This document shows positions 37,801-51,339 of a stretch of DNA of 64,000 nt, piece by piece (the first letter of the stretch is position 1; each line of letters opens with the position of its first letter). The stretch lies in the NCBI RefSeq assembly GCF_021917145.1, contig NC_061062.1, positions 7,819,428-7,883,427 on the forward strand, written 5' to 3'. The notes under the pieces were generated by a model. The model saw nothing but the letters and a program-made list of their open reading frames with translations. It ran no database searches and was not told where the DNA came from. The translations under genes and the position numbers were made by a program. The DNA is from Hypomesus transpacificus (lineage: Eukaryota; Chordata; Actinopteri; Osmeriformes; Osmeridae).

Positions 37801-38579
37801 TGCAAATGCTCCTGTTACTTTATGTTTTTCATGCCGTCTCAGGTGCATTTTATTTGAGATTTTATTGAGAGTTAGCTTACATTTACATTTAGTCATTTTA
37901 GCAGAAGCTCATCCCGAGGGACTAACGTGGCAAGTAGGCACTTCACTTTCACTTTTTTTCTATGCACAGCCAGGAATCGAACCGACAACCTTCTGATTAA
38001 TGGCCCGATTCCCTCACCGCTCAGCCATCTGACCCCATCATTGGGTACATAGCTACATTAACCATCATTTATTTTGTTTTTTGTCAGATGTCGATAGTGA
38101 TGATCGTAATGTTCCTCGTGGCGTGGTCACCATACTCCATTGTGTGCCTCTGGGCATCTTTCGGAGACCCAAAAAAGATACCAGCACCCATGGCCATCAT
38201 TGCTCCTCTCTTCGCTAAATCCTCTACGTTTTATAATCCATGCATCTATGTCATCGCCAACAAAAAGTAAGATAATTTTGTCCTGCTTATTTAAATACAT
38301 TTGTATTCTAAAGTACAACTAAATGTAAACAACGCTGCTTCTTGTACAACCATAAGGTTTTAACAAACAATGGAATTGGATGCAGGGTTTCTATTTGATA
38401 GCTGCATTTGGAATGATCTGAGGCTATGTACAGTATTTGTTTTACAGTATTCTGGGAATTTTGTTTCATTCAGGTTCAGAAGGGCCATCACAGGAATGCT
38501 CCGGTGTCAAACCAGGCAAAGAATCACAATCAACAATCAAGTCCCTATGACAATATCCCAGCTCCCTTTGACCCAATGA
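34898..38579 (+). CDS. rrh: peropsin (retinal pigment epithelium-derived rhodopsin homolog)
   Basis: Seven-helix opsin of the RGR/peropsin group, known from microvilli of the retinal pigment epithelium; it binds all-trans retinal and is thought to act in chromophore handling. Exons: 34898-35009, 35736-35926, 36521-36620, 37010-37163, 37495-37663, 38088-38266, 38474-38579. They make 1011 nt, 336 aa; human RRH has 337. The Schiff-base lysine is K286 in LFAKSSTFYNP. DRY is kept after helix 3 (AIDRYLSIC), the helix-7 motif is NPCIY, the extracellular loop cysteines lie in YTGCQ and GATCTINW, and an N-glycosylation site NTS starts at residue 8. All junctions are GT-AG and match the mammalian exon borders. 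It faces enpep tail-to-tail. No break or missing key residue is seen. Confidence 0.97.
37876..38036 (-). mobile_element. tRNA-derived SINE, internally shortened
   Basis: Read on the minus strand, the element starts TCAGATGGCTGAGCGGTGAG (polymerase III A box TGGCTGAGCGG). The B box GGTTCGATTCC follows at 37983-37973, and the tail ends GCTAAAATGACTAAATGTAA. A second copy with the same parts lies at 47177-47356. The middle of this copy is reduced. It sits in rrh intron 5. Confidence 0.8.
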
Positions 38580-38621
38580 TGAAAGATTATTTCAACTGGA
38601 GACATTGTGCCCCATATATAT

Positions 38622-38690
38622 AAGAATTTGTTCTTAATGATCTTGCCTGGGTAAATAAAGGTGAAATAAAAAATAAAATATATATATTGA
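38622..38690 (+). repeat. repeat-tail fragment carrying the rrh poly(A) signals
   Basis: The stretch AAGAATTTGTTCTTAATGAT, then TTGCCTGGGTAAATAAAGG and A-rich sequence, is a form of a very common teleost repeat tail. It begins about 43 bases after the rrh stop and contains several AATAAA hexamers (first at about 38653). It probably sets the rrh 3' end. Confidence 0.6.
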
Positions 38691-40792
38691 TGCCATTGAT
38701 AGACAAACCCAGAACAATTACTGAGGACAGGAGCAGTGTTACTATAGGTCGAAAGTATATAACTCTTTTAATCTTTTCCTTCATGAGAACTGATGTGAAA
38801 CGACCTTGACAGTACCTACAAAATATTAGGTACCACCTTTCCATGTTTTAAAGTGCCTGCAACTAATTTTGAAATGTACAGATGTGTTTAGTTGTGTAGC
38901 TAAACAATTCTTATACAAACACTGTTCAGAGAACCTGTGTTATTATTCTGAACTAAATAGACAATTTGAAAAAAAGAAAAGAAAAAAGAAATGATACAAT
39001 AAACGTAACATTTGGTGCAAATGCTGCATATGTATATACACATATACACAAATAATCAATGTTTCTTATTGCCGTGTATGAGCTTCCTGAACTTCTCTAT
39101 TAATAGCATTAATAGCCCAGTTTTGTGCAAACTGCCAATGAATGGTGAATTTTCACAATTGTTGTTTTCAGGTCTCTCCACAGGTCTTCATGGTTTTATA
39201 TCTGGACTTGCTGGCCACTTCAATCCAGAATTATGATGAACCCATTCCAGGAAGAGTGACCACAGTGCCATTGGCTTCATCACATATTATTATTACACAC
39301 TATATTATTATGGACATGGTGACATCAATGTCCACATTTCTCAAAATGTAGCCTTGAGATTGTAAATGCTTAGAACGTCTTCTGGATTTATTTTCTCCTT
39401 ACTCATTGCAGTAAACATGTTGACACCAGACAGGATAAGGGGTTGTTTTGTTTATTCAAACTGGTGGAATAAGTCATTATTATATTTCAGACACCTTTAA
39501 TTACAGGTTTAGTCAAAGTAAAGGACGATTATGAGCTAAGATTAAATAAATCGTTCAGCTTTTTATGCATGTTCTCACAGAGGTGAAAATGTGAGCACTC
39601 AGCCAAAGATCTCAATTATCTTATTAGGCTGAACCAAGATGTCCAGCAAGAGAGGGGAGTGGGAGAAAGAAATGGAGCTGCCATCATAGGCCGCTGTGAA
39701 GTAGACAATAAAAAATGGCAGGTTTGAGCAGGTTGTCCCTTTTTCGCATTTCTCACTTACCAATCAGTAGTCTTCAGGCTTTTTCTCGTCACCTTTTGGT
39801 ATCCTAACTATTTGGTTTTGGCTTGTAACCAAGAAGGAGAAGCTTCCCCTGGGTACCAGGTAATGGAATAAATAATTCCCTTTTTCAAGACACTGTATTT
39901 GAAAGATCATTTTGTGAAAATCCATAATACTTTACAGATCTTTATTGTAAAGGGTTTAAACAATGTTTTCCATGCTTGTTCAATGAACCATAAACAATGA
40001 ATGGACATGCACATACAACACTGATAGCTTACTGCTTTCAGCTGACTCACCAAAAAAGAACATATTTATATGTTTTTGGTCCCTCATAATATGTACATTT
40101 ATATACTGATGACAAGAAAGCGTTTTCACTTTAATCATACATTCTACAATTTCATAGTTGATGGCTGATTTCTGAGATAATTTACAAATGCACGTTTCTT
40201 AAATAAAGAATTTACTAATTAACCTTTCTTACATAAATCCGTACAATGTAACTCATAGGACAATAAAGTAAATCATATTTAATGTTTGCAATAATGTGTA
40301 ATGACGTGCTGGGTGATTTTTGTATTTCTTTCTGAACAGTATTTACAAAAATATGAATAAATGCATGAAAGGCCTTGTTTGCATACCTAATTCATATAAA
40401 TACTGTAAAACAATGATCTCTTTATTGCAACAATCCCTCTTGAATCTTTTGGTATTTTGTTTGGCAGTTTTGAGATGGTTTCAACAGTTGAATGAGAGTG
40501 ATTCCAATGTTCAAACCAATTTAATTTTGAGAATGATATTGACATCAACTATGATTTAACTATCGCATAAATTAACCACCTACCCAATTAAAATATTTTT
40601 TTGTTTATTTTCCTTTCTGGCAAATTACAAGAAATCAAGTTGTGCTGTGGGTAAGTTATTACCATTAGACAGAATACCACTTGCTATGTCACATAAATCA
40701 AATGTGTACCCAACATTAGGTCAACACTAGCCACATCGTGTACACTCTGCGCCCCAAAAATGTGTCATCCAGTTTTTTATTCGAGAATATTA
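38691..40792. other. gene-free gap between rrh and enpep 3' ends
   Basis: AT-rich sequence without a recognisable exon. The right end must contain the enpep 3' untranslated region (minus strand). Poly(A) hexamers are frequent because of base composition, so no single one can be picked. Confidence 0.5.
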
Positions 40793-43700
40793 TTATGAGG
40801 GGACATTGCTTTCCAGCCATACACCAATCTCTTCCTTGTTCCTCCTGACCCATTCAATGTTGTTCCTCACAGTCTCCAGAGCTTGCTGCCTGGGCATCTC
40901 TCCAGCACCAGCGTTAGGTGTAAGTTTAAAAAAGTGCTCCATCTGATAAAATGATCACATACAAAGGCTTCTTTGAGTCTTGACCACAAAATGAACTTAA
41001 TACAGAGATATGTCTAGAGGATATATTCTCTATAAACTATAATCCAATGTTAAAGACAAAATTATGCAAACAATCCACAGCCTTGCCAACGATACTTTAC
41101 CATTGTCTGTGAGCAAAGATTTATTACTTAGTATCTAGTAGTTAGTTTGGGAAAATATATTACTAGTATATACCAATGTCATCACCATACGACAACTTCA
41201 GGAACCGTCAACAAATCATAATCTTAATCGATTGTTAGACACGTGGAATTAGGGTAAATAGTGGAATATCATCTACATTGTTGTTACCAGAAACTATTCT
41301 TACCTGCCACAGTTGAAGTTCTGTGTTGTAGGTTGAGCTAATTCGGGTCAGCAGACGCCCCAGGTTTCTGTCATTGATGGTGTATCTATGTCAAGGAGAA
41401 TTAACATACACAACATGATGGTGTATCTATGACAAGGAGAATTAACATACACAACATGATGGTGCATCTATGATAAGGAGAATTAACATACACAACATGA
41501 TGGTGTATCTATGACAAGGAGAATTAACATACACAACACGATGGTGTATCTATGACAAGGAGAATTAATATACACAACTTGCCTCAAGATTTTTCAGTCA
41601 TATCAAGAAGCACAGTGTCTAAATAAGTTAACATTTACTCACAGATACAAAATTGATTTTGTGCATTATTACCTATTCAGATGATCTGTCTTCAGATGAG
41701 CTAAGTTTTGCATGTTGAATAAGGTTGACATAAAATGGCCTACATGTAAAAGGTAATATTAAAATGTATTATACAGTAGCTACTACTATATTAGCTTACC
41801 TCTGTACAAGGTAGTTCCAATTGAGGGTGACCCAGTCCCAGGCCATAGTTATGCCTAATTTATTCAGAGAGACGTAGCGAACCACAGTGAACAGATCCTG
41901 ACTTCTCACAATACTTTCATCTTTAGATGCCTCAAGTAACCTGTAAGATCACACACAGAATCCTCAGCCTCTTAGCATAAAGTCAAAGTATTATACATTC
42001 TTACATTTCTTTTGGATTAATAAAGTACACCGGATGGAATAGAATTGAGTTAACTAACTAGTTAGAAATAATTGTTTGTAGGCTGAATACAGAAGCTATA
42101 TCTTGCATGTTAACATTGATAGTTAAACTGAGACAAATGTTGAATTAACTTTCCTATTGTCCTGGGGTCACAATGACCTGAAATCATGTTCAAACCTAAG
42201 AAAATAATTTTAAACATTTGTCTCAGTCCATGGATTCCTGAGTAGATTTCTAAAATAACCCCAAGAGTTTAAATTTGGGGATTTCAAATAATTTTCAGTG
42301 TAGCTGCCACAAAAACAAAAAAAACGTATGTTGTTTTTTGGCCACAATGACCCAAGACAATACTGATAGGGTCTTGGTTTGAATTAGGTGTGTGTTTACA
42401 TCATATGGTTGTGATTTTGTCTTGAAATCAGTGAAATCACCAAATTCCAATTCACACACTTTCATGGGGCAGCTTATGTGTTCTCATTGGCATTGATTTA
42501 TTTGTAGATGTATCTTTGGGGGAAGAAAGAGCTTAACTAAACAGCTGATGTTGTTGATTGTTTGGTTGCACTTTACAAGTAAAGCTGTAAAAAAAAAAAT
42601 TACTTTTGTATTCAAAAGTTATAAGTTATGAGATCAATTGGACCCCAAGTCACTGTGACAGAAAGGTAATAAATGTTAGTATTTCTTAAGACAATAGGAG
42701 GGTTAACATGACATAAAAGTTTGAGAATGAAAATGTGTTCTTTACCTGTAAAGAAGAGCGACGTTTTCAACAGATGCAAGTCCATAAAGAAGCTTGTCCT
42801 TTTCTTGGGCTAAGGTTGCTTTTTGATACATATCAAACATTTGATTCCACTCTGTCTCTGTGCCGGAATTCTTCATGCCATAGCGATACACAAGCAGACG
42901 TAAGTTAACCTGCACACTGTCAAAGGATAAAAGACCACAAAGCAATGAAGGTTTTATGGGACAAACGTCAGACTTCAAACAAACAAGGTGAATACTGTCC
43001 ATGATACATTGCCACTATAGCATATTGTACCATTCGCCTCAAACTGCAGTTAAAGTGATGTGAGGTTAATTTGCTACCGGTGGTGCTCAAGCCTATTTTC
43101 TAGATGAGCTGTAGTCACATTTTCTACAAATTTGTGTATCTCTATAAGAGAAACTAAGACAAGGCTAGCTAAAGTAAAGTGCTGTGGATGCAATAGTTTA
43201 TTATATGGGTGCATCTCTGAATGTCATCATGGCCAATGACCTACTGACACCAATGTAGAGTGAGGCAGAGGTGGTTGTAAATCCCTAGTTTCCCGTTCAT
43301 AATGTTTGTGACATTCAGTGCTCCAAATTGAATATCATACTAAATTAGTAAACATGTATTAACAATGACTATTAGAATACCTGCCAAAATATATAAAGAG
43401 TACAGTATCTGTCTAGTAATGCCAGGAATCTGTGTGTGTGTTAAATTCATAATCATAAAATCAAAAAATAGCTTGACACGTACAATGGGAACGTATTTCC
43501 CTGAATGTGGTGATTATACAGAATAACATCTGTATAGTGGATCATTTTTTCATTTTTTTTTACCTTATGTTGTCTGTAATCCATTTGGCAAAGATAGCAG
43601 ATGCCTCATGGAGCATTTCTTGATCACCCATTTGACAAGCAATTCCTAAAACCGTTTCCCTCAACAACCTGTGTGAATCCAAATTAATTACAAGACAGAC

Positions 43701-46700
43701 CACACACATTACCAGTTACAATGTCTGGAAATTGTGGCAACCCTGGGACAGGTGATCAGATATGATCCCCTCCCCCCCATCCAATTATCACTCATACCTC
43801 TCATTTTGAGTTCCAACATCATTCCAACCCAGACGCCTGGAAATGACACGCACGTGCTCTCGGAACAAAATCTGTAAAAAAAACAAGATATGTGATATTA
43901 TTAGAATGGTAATTAACTGTAAATGAAACCTCTCTTTCATTTTTAATTACACTCACTTGAAACTTTGGATAGAGAACACTGTCGCTTGACAACATGTCTC
44001 TGACATATGCAATGGAGGATGACACTCGATCCCAAACAATGTATTCCGTCTCGTTGGTCAGGTATTTTGTAAGGTTAAATGCATTGCCATAATCCACAAC
44101 ATCTGCCCTAAAGCGAAAATAACAACAAATCTTTTTGTTAATTCTTTCTACAGATTTATGATTTTTTTTTTGGTCCGTTTCAGTTTTAGTTTTTTCAAAT
44201 GTTTGTCAGCCTACCTTGCCAGAGCAAAGACATCATCAATGTAACTGCTTCGATCTGCTGCATCAAACTCCTAGTAAAAACAGTTTTAAGACCAAGGTTC
44301 ATATCAAATATACTACAATGGTTTCTACCTGTATTGTTAAGTGATTAGCATCCAGTGCTGCTACAATACAAATTTGACATTCTACAATCTCTTTCTTTAC
44401 AGGTTGTTAATTGCTATAAAATATTACACTTCATCCCTCTAAATGTACTCAGTGAAGGACTGCAGTACAATCAAAACATATGATTTATTTATAGAATATT
44501 TTCAGTTTATACAATATAATTACCAGGTGGTTTAGTTCGAGTTGTTGACTTATGGTGCTCCACATATTGCTATCATGATTGACTCTATAGAATCCAATAT
44601 GATCGTTGTTGACCTTTAGGAGCCCATCTGTATTGGTCGAGTAGTTTTCCAGAGTCAATTCTAAATTTGAATAGTAAAGTAATTAGGAGAGATAAAAAAC
44701 ATGTTTTGCAGAATTGAAATTGATGGTTTTGCCTAACAAAGCACAAAAAACGATGTACTGCAATTGTTTGATATTGCCTATTGATATAGGAAGTGAAGCA
44801 TTATATACATATATATAAATATAATGTGCTTATATTATTATATATTTTATTATTTTACCTGTTGCACTTTTGTCAAACATAATTGACATATTCTTCTCAC
44901 TATTCACCGAGTGCCAAGTCACAGGTATGTTCCATTTATATCTGTAAAAAAAAAGCATTGGCTGGATTCTTGAACATCAAACCCACAACAAAAAATACAT
45001 GTATTTGCACCTTAAAATATGGACTTGGACATTTCCCATTAATTGAATTGAAAATAAACCCTACAAAATATGTTTTGCCCTCAATTCAAATGTACATTAC
45101 AACAAATGTATGAAATATTTAATCATAAACAGGAATCTTGATTTCTGAATTGCTGACCCAATTGGTGAGGGGGGCTGGGTAGGATTTGCATTAGGATCAA
45201 GAAGGAATCTTTTCTGGGTTAGTTTGGCTTCAGTGCCCACAATGGCCAAGTCCAACACAGGGTAGCCCATTTGTTTAGTCCATGTGTCCATTACTTCTGC
45301 CACTGGCAACTTGCTTACCTACAGTACATTTTACACAGAATGATACAATAAGAACAAAAATGCATTAAAGGCTGAGTAAGTGGCAAGTTACATTTTAAAG
45401 CTACCTTTCTGACAGTGCTAAATAACAATACCCATACAGTGCATCCAAGATCATTTATTAGGAGCACATATTGAGGGATGATTGGTATAGTGTGTCCTTT
45501 CCATGTATGAGTACAAATGGGAGCATCCAGATATGAGCATAGGCTAATGTGTATTGAAAAACTTGTAAAGTTTCTCTAATGTTGGACTGTAGATGTAGGT
45601 TAAATTCGTATTTATTTCGATATTTTACTCAGTATGTTTTAGTATGTTTCCTCTATGACATTGCCAACCCCAATCGCTTCACTTACTGTTTCTAATTTAG
45701 TTTTTTACAAAAACATAGATTTGATAAATGGATCCACTAATTTAAAACAAATCATGAGATTAACAAATTAATAATAATAATTATTATTAATTAAATAGCA
45801 AAATTTCCATGTACAAAGATTTTTAAATGGCTTATCATAACATTTTGGGGTAATTACGCATGTTTTGAGAAAGGGTTTGTAAGGATTACAACTCTGACAT
45901 ACCTCAGCAAGAGAATCCCAGAAATTTATTGTTCTGGCATTCATGAAGTGATAGTCTTTCAAGTATTTCTGATCGGGGAAACAGAAAAAGTACTACTATC
46001 ATTGCTATTAAAGAGGTGAACAATAAAATACTTAAGTGGCATGTTGCAACTGGAAAACAGATCTGACATTTTGGTAAAATGTTTTAGTGTGAAGCTAACA
46101 TAATGACTATATATTGTAGCCATAATATGTGTGATTTAGGATTAGTGTATCCTACAACATTTTATATGTACACAATGCAATGAAAGTGGCAAATAAGTTT
46201 AGTGTATTTGATCTGATGTTTTGCTTACTCGACAGCCATCTCTGAAAGTATCTCGACCCATCCAGTCCTCCAACATTCTAAGAATTGAAGCTCCCTAGGG
46301 ACATAATGAGAGAGTAATATTGGGTGTAAAGTCGCAGTAAAAAAGGTTTATGTGAGTTTGAATGCAACACAATAGTTAAATGCCATACCCCTTTCATCAA
46401 ATGTTCATAGACACACTGCTTGTTGCAATACATAATGTATAAACAAGCAATGACATAATCAATCACCAGCATTGATATTGTTGTTAGCTTTGCCCTGTAC
46501 CTTTATTGTATGTATTGTAGTACATTACAGTAGTGCAGTTATTAATTTGAGCTGACAGCACATTCACTCTACTGTAATAATGTCTAACTACAGAAGCACA
46601 ATACATTATTTATTATTATTACTATATTGTGATATTGTAGTGAAATTACATTATTATAGATTACCTTGCTGTAGGATATGGCATCAAACACAGAGGTTAT

Positions 46701-49700
46701 CTCAGAAGGAGTTGACACATCCACAATGATTGGATGAGAGGAGAGAAGGGCATCATCCACCATGACCGGAAGTACATCACTGATGATCATGATGTCACGC
46801 TTTTAAACACCATGGAAAGATTGGTTAAACAACCAAATGTCTTGTCAAAGTTTTACATAAAAATGATTTGTTTTAAATTCATTTTTTAAGATCTCACAAC
46901 TGTTAACTTAATTCTAACAGAAGGCCTCAACTTTCTAGAAAAAATTTACCATTTTCCATGTAGGCTCAGCATTCTCAACACCGATGTATTCGAAAAAACT
47001 GGCAAAACCTTCATTCAGCCAAAGGTCATCCCACCAATCCATGGTCACAATATTGCCAAACCACTGCAACAGGAAGATAAATCATCACGCTTTTAAAAAT
47101 CCTCAGTTTGTGGGTGAGTTAGTATTTGTGTATGTGGGAGTGAGAGGATCAATATTTGTTCAGAACTTACATATTTTATATATTTACACTTACTCATATA
47201 TCCAGAACGGCTTACAGTAAGTACAGGGACATTCCCCCGAGGCAAGTAGGGTGAAGTGCCTTGCCCAAGGACACAACGTAATTTCGCATGGCCAGGAATC
47301 GAACCAACAACCTTCTGATTAATTTCCCAACTCCCTAACCGCTTAGCCATCTGATTTCCCATGAGATCAATGGACAATTATGTGGCTGTACCACATAATT
47401 GGTTAATACAACTGTGTGCCACTCTCGTGTGTTATTCATGTATAGCCTATGTAAGTATATCGTATAACCTGTTTATGTTTAACCTAGTGTATAACCTGAT
47501 TGGATTTATTAGATCAGCATCCCACAGAGGATGTGCCTATTGATCTCCAGTGTAAGATTTAACCTTAGCAACGTTTTGTCAATGCTTTACTAAGCACACA
47601 TGAGATGCCCAGCTCTAGCTTGCTAGTGCTCTTCCCTGCCACAGTCACCAGAAAGGCAATCCGTTTAATATTTTTCATGATTCTTCAGGTGCATTTAGCA
47701 TAGGCTCTGCAAATTGTACTTGCTGTTGGGCAAGCATGTTGTGGGAGTGCTGGGAGGAGGTGTCTTAGAGAAGAGTAATTATGTGTGTGGGGGGGTTTAC
47801 ATTTGAATTCTATTTGATCAATAAGTATATACTGGCCATGCTGTATTTGAAAACAAACAGTTCACCATTTGTTCATTCAGTGTTTGTTCCTCATTCAGGG
47901 AAGGAAATAACCTGTTATTGTAGCTATTCCCGCAACTTTGACCAGTTCATAAAACTTAATGGACAACTTCATGCCCTTGTTGCACAGCTCAGGTGGTATA
48001 ACGATAAGGTATATCATAAAATTATGTGATGGATAACTGTAATGCTAGACGTTTGTACAAAAGGTTGACATTAAAGTCAAGGATTTCCATGACAAATCTT
48101 AACTGAATAACTTACTGACAAATTTCTTAAGATCTTTTGCAAAAAAACATTGCTTAATCCCCTCAGCCAATCGCACCATTGCTTTTCTCTTGTATGTAAG
48201 CAAGTCAACAGATAAGCATGAAAGTTGCAATGATACACTCTTGTATCTTTTACCTGGTGAACCAGCTCATGGGCGATAACGCTAGCCACACGTTGTTTAT
48301 TATAAGAGGAAGATTCATTCTCATCATAGAGGAGGTTGGTCTCTCTGTATGTTATCAGGCCCCAGTTCTCCATGGCTCCCGTGCCAAAGTCAGGAATAGC
48401 AATCTTATCTGATAGAATAAAATAATTATTTACATCAAATGTTGACTTTTTGTTTCTTACAGAATGATTTCATTTATAAGTTTTATGCAACACAAAAACA
48501 TACCTAGCTTGGGGATTGAGTATGACATGTTGAAATACTCTTCAAAGTAGTCAAAAATGACTTTGGTTGTGTCAGCGGCATATTCTGCTGTTTTTATTTG
48601 TAAAGGCTGTGCATAGATTCTCAGCTGTTTGAAAAGAATAACAGATTTCATAGTAAGAGAAAACTGATTACACAATGTTTTCATTAGTTTGTGTGAGTGA
48701 ATGTGTTGAAAGTGTAATTTGTCATTTAGAAAAGACAATCATCTGCCAACTTAAAGTTTTACAATTTCGATGTTCCGGATGACACAACATGTTTAACTTG
48801 ACCCACACAATCTTCAGTGTATTATACCAACTCAAAGTCAGTTGTTAGTTGTTAATTTTTAAATTCTAGAGAACGTTTTATACTTACTGGAATCCCTCGA
48901 GAGGAATTTCTTTCCACATAGGAAAACTGGTGCACAGCGAAACACACCAAATAGGTGCTCATTGGAACAGAGTTGAGAAAGGAGGTTCTGAGTTTATTGC
49001 CAGGAAGTATTTGAGGGGTGCCCTGGAACAGAAAGGCGACTGTGGGTTAATGAGCCTCTATTTTTGGGTCATGTTCCCAACTCAACAGGACATGGGAAGA
49101 AGATGGATTGCTCCTGGATTTGCATTCACAGCATTCACTCCTTTCTCTCACTCTCGTTTAGACTCAAGCCACAGAAACCTTTGTCTCCAATTAAAATTAA
49201 ACGGGCGTAAACTCAAACTCCATACATACATACATACATACATACATACATACATACATACATACATACATACATACATACATACATACATACATACATA
49301 CATACATACATACATACATACATACATACTTACATACTCTACATACTTACAGAAACTAAGCATTATTGTTAGATTTGCTGATATTAATGTACCGTGTATA
49401 CCATACATTATGTGTAGCGTAGGGTCCTGTAAACCCATCATTCTTCTGTAAAGGGGATTCTACACCCATAAGCACTGAGGCTGAATATAACTGTACCTCC
49501 ACTGGCATATTGGAGAGGGCTGTGTAAGAATTATCATGGGTGATGGAGATTTTGTAGGTGGCCTTTTTGTTTGGTTCATCAAAACAAGGAAAAGATTTTC
49601 GTGCATCAGTTGGCTCATGGTCAGTGGCAGCAATCTTTCTGGAAAAAGAAATTAATGCCTGATATTCAACAGTATGAACACAATTCAGGACTGTAATCAT

Positions 49701-51339
49701 AATGATCAATTGTAGCTTTCTATTCTGTACCTGTGCTTTGGAAACATACTGTGTTATATTGTAAAATCATGAAAAATAAGCCCAATAATGTCATTATTGT
49801 AGCCCCATCACAGCAATGCATTACTTGTCTTCTTTGTCTTTGAAATGTTATGCACAGATTAATATAACACAATGGCACTTAAACTTATTTTGTCCCATTA
49901 AAACACATTATTTTATAAAGCAAAAATAGTAAGAGTAACGGCATCATATCATTTATCTTTGATAACACATTTACCCACAAATATCTTGCAAAGGAGTAAG
50001 ATGGCAGAAAACAGCAATAAAATTACTCCCCATTTGGAATTGGAACAAAAAAAAATCTCATTGATCATTCTAAGTAGTTTCCCATGATAAATTTCCCATG
50101 TTATCCCATGAGATACACTTGCCTATGTTTGGATTAACTCTATTGCATTAAATCAAATTGTCCAATTGTTATGCCACCTGTTCGAATAAAATATTTAAAG
50201 TAATTGGCAAAATGTACCAAGCTTTGCATGAGAAGATTTCTTGTGGTCAAAAGATGGCAAGATATAAGATTTAAGTTAACTTGTATCATTGTAATATCCA
50301 TTCTTGAAAACGTATACCTTAAATTAAATAGAAATTGAATCTAGTTGGTGGTTTGAAGCTATTTAACAGACAGTCCTCCAGTTCCCTTCGTATATCATAG
50401 ACATGACATATAACTATGTATGTGTAAAAGGAGCATATTCAGTATACATTTCAAAAGAGCAAGATAAAAAGTTAAAGATTTATGTAAACTTTAACTACAG
50501 TTTTGGGAACCTCTGTTCCCATAAATCGATAACACCCTTAACCCTTAGTATTGTTTCAATATGTTCTAGTTATAAAAAGCATTAAATAGGAGAGAATAAT
50601 CCCAAACCTTTAAGCAAATTCTTCAAACAAGAACCCTATATCCTACTGTCTCACACAGAGTAGAAAATAATGTATACAGACAAACACAAACACATAAAAC
50701 TTACTTGGTAGCTCCATTTTCCTCATACGTGACCTTATAGAAGCCTACCAGAGATCCATTGAGCCAGCCTTGGAAGTCCAGGGTGAGAACGTACACCTCG
50801 CCTGGCTTGGTGGCCGCCAATTCCTCCACAGTCTCTACCACCACATACTCCTGTGGTTTGTATTCAAAGCAACTTTTCACTGTCACATCCTTCTGATCCT
50901 GCCCATTTTTCAACACCAACTTAGGAATGTTGTTGACAAACGTTTCTCGGATGTGTAGCCACAGGTAGCGTGTAGGTTGGGTGACCTCCAGATTGATGGA
51001 CACACTCCCAGTATAGAGGTCAGTAGTCAGGTCAGGCTCCAGATGCAGGTTGTAGTGCACAGGCTTCACGTAGGTGGGCAGACGGAAATTCTTCCATTCC
51101 CCGTTGGTTTCATTTGATGGCTTACAGGGCCCTCTCTCAGCCGGAGGAGGTTCAGGGCTAGTGGTAGGCTTGGGAGGAGTTGGAGTTGAAGTTGGAGTTG
51201 GAGAGGTGTCAGGTCGCGTTAGGCCCACCCCAAGCCCCACGGCTACAGCAGAGACCACCACAACTAGGCAGATTATAGCCACATGCTTCCCACGGACACA
51301 ATAGCGCTTCTCTTCCTTTTCCAAGTCCATGCTTTCCAT
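40793..51339 (-). CDS. enpep: glutamyl aminopeptidase (aminopeptidase A)
   Basis: Type II membrane zinc peptidase (M1 family) that removes N-terminal Glu/Asp, for example from angiotensin II, on the cell surface. Twenty exons: 51339-50705, 49638-49497, 49022-48888, 48624-48504, 48408-48254, 47063-46950, 46799-46665, 46294-46229, 45968-45903, 45318-45158, 44941-44859, 44660-44524, 44270-44215, 44107-43957, 43871-43798, 43668-43564, 42916-42746, 41940-41800, 41385-41304, 40942-40793. They make 2880 nt, 959 aa; human has 957. Short cytosolic part, signal anchor at about 19-41, Thr/Pro-rich stalk at about 45-70. Exopeptidase motif GAMEN 355-359; zinc ligands HELVH 391-395 and E414 (WLNEGFA); transition-state Tyr477. 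The TDHEPTD segment (D218, E220, D223) matches the calcium-binding residues that give acidic-residue preference. All junctions are GT-AG. Intron 18 carries a minisatellite copying its own acceptor. Confidence 0.97.
41378..41577 (-). repeat. 41-bp minisatellite repeating the enpep exon 19 acceptor
   Basis: Nearly five units of 41 bp start at 41378, 41419, 41460, 41501 and 41542, with one to three changes between units. On the gene strand each unit holds TTAATTCTCCTTGTCATAG followed by ATACACCATC, that is, a pyrimidine tract, the AG and the first bases of exon 19. The unit nearest the exon is the real junction (exon starts 41385). Copies of the AG lie just before 41426, 41467, 41508 and 41549. 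Confidence 0.95.
42149..42702. mobile_element. piggyBac-type non-autonomous element
   Basis: Flanked by TTAA on both sides (42145-42148 and 42703-42706), the target used by piggyBac. The ends are inverted: CTTTCCTATTGTCCTGGGGT on the left, and CCCTCCTATTGTCTTAAGAA reading in from the right. Sub-terminal GGTCACAATGACC-like palindromes are present near the left end. There is no transposase frame in its 554 bp. It sits in enpep intron 17. Confidence 0.7.
47177..47356 (-). mobile_element. tRNA-derived SINE
   Basis: On the minus strand it starts TCAGATGGCTAAGCGGTTAG (A box), has the B box GGTTCGATTCC at 47305-47295, a core containing CGTTGTGTCCTTGGGCAAGG, and a tail with CTGTAAGCCGTTCTGGATAT. Same family as the copy in rrh but with the full core. 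It sits in enpep intron 5. Confidence 0.85.
49221..49329. repeat. (CATA)n microsatellite, about 27 units
   Basis: A nearly perfect tetranucleotide array of about 109 bp in enpep intron 2. It produces long open frames in several phases that are not genes. Confidence 0.95.

Noticed and set aside
41378-41577. Regular short repeats that could suggest a CRISPR-like array
   Set aside because: The units are contiguous with no unique spacers, the DNA is vertebrate, and the repeat is a tandem copy of an intron-exon border.
48930-49451. Long open frames across the CATA microsatellite on both strands
   Set aside because: They are produced by the repeat itself; the plus-strand one also overlaps enpep exon 3 in antisense.
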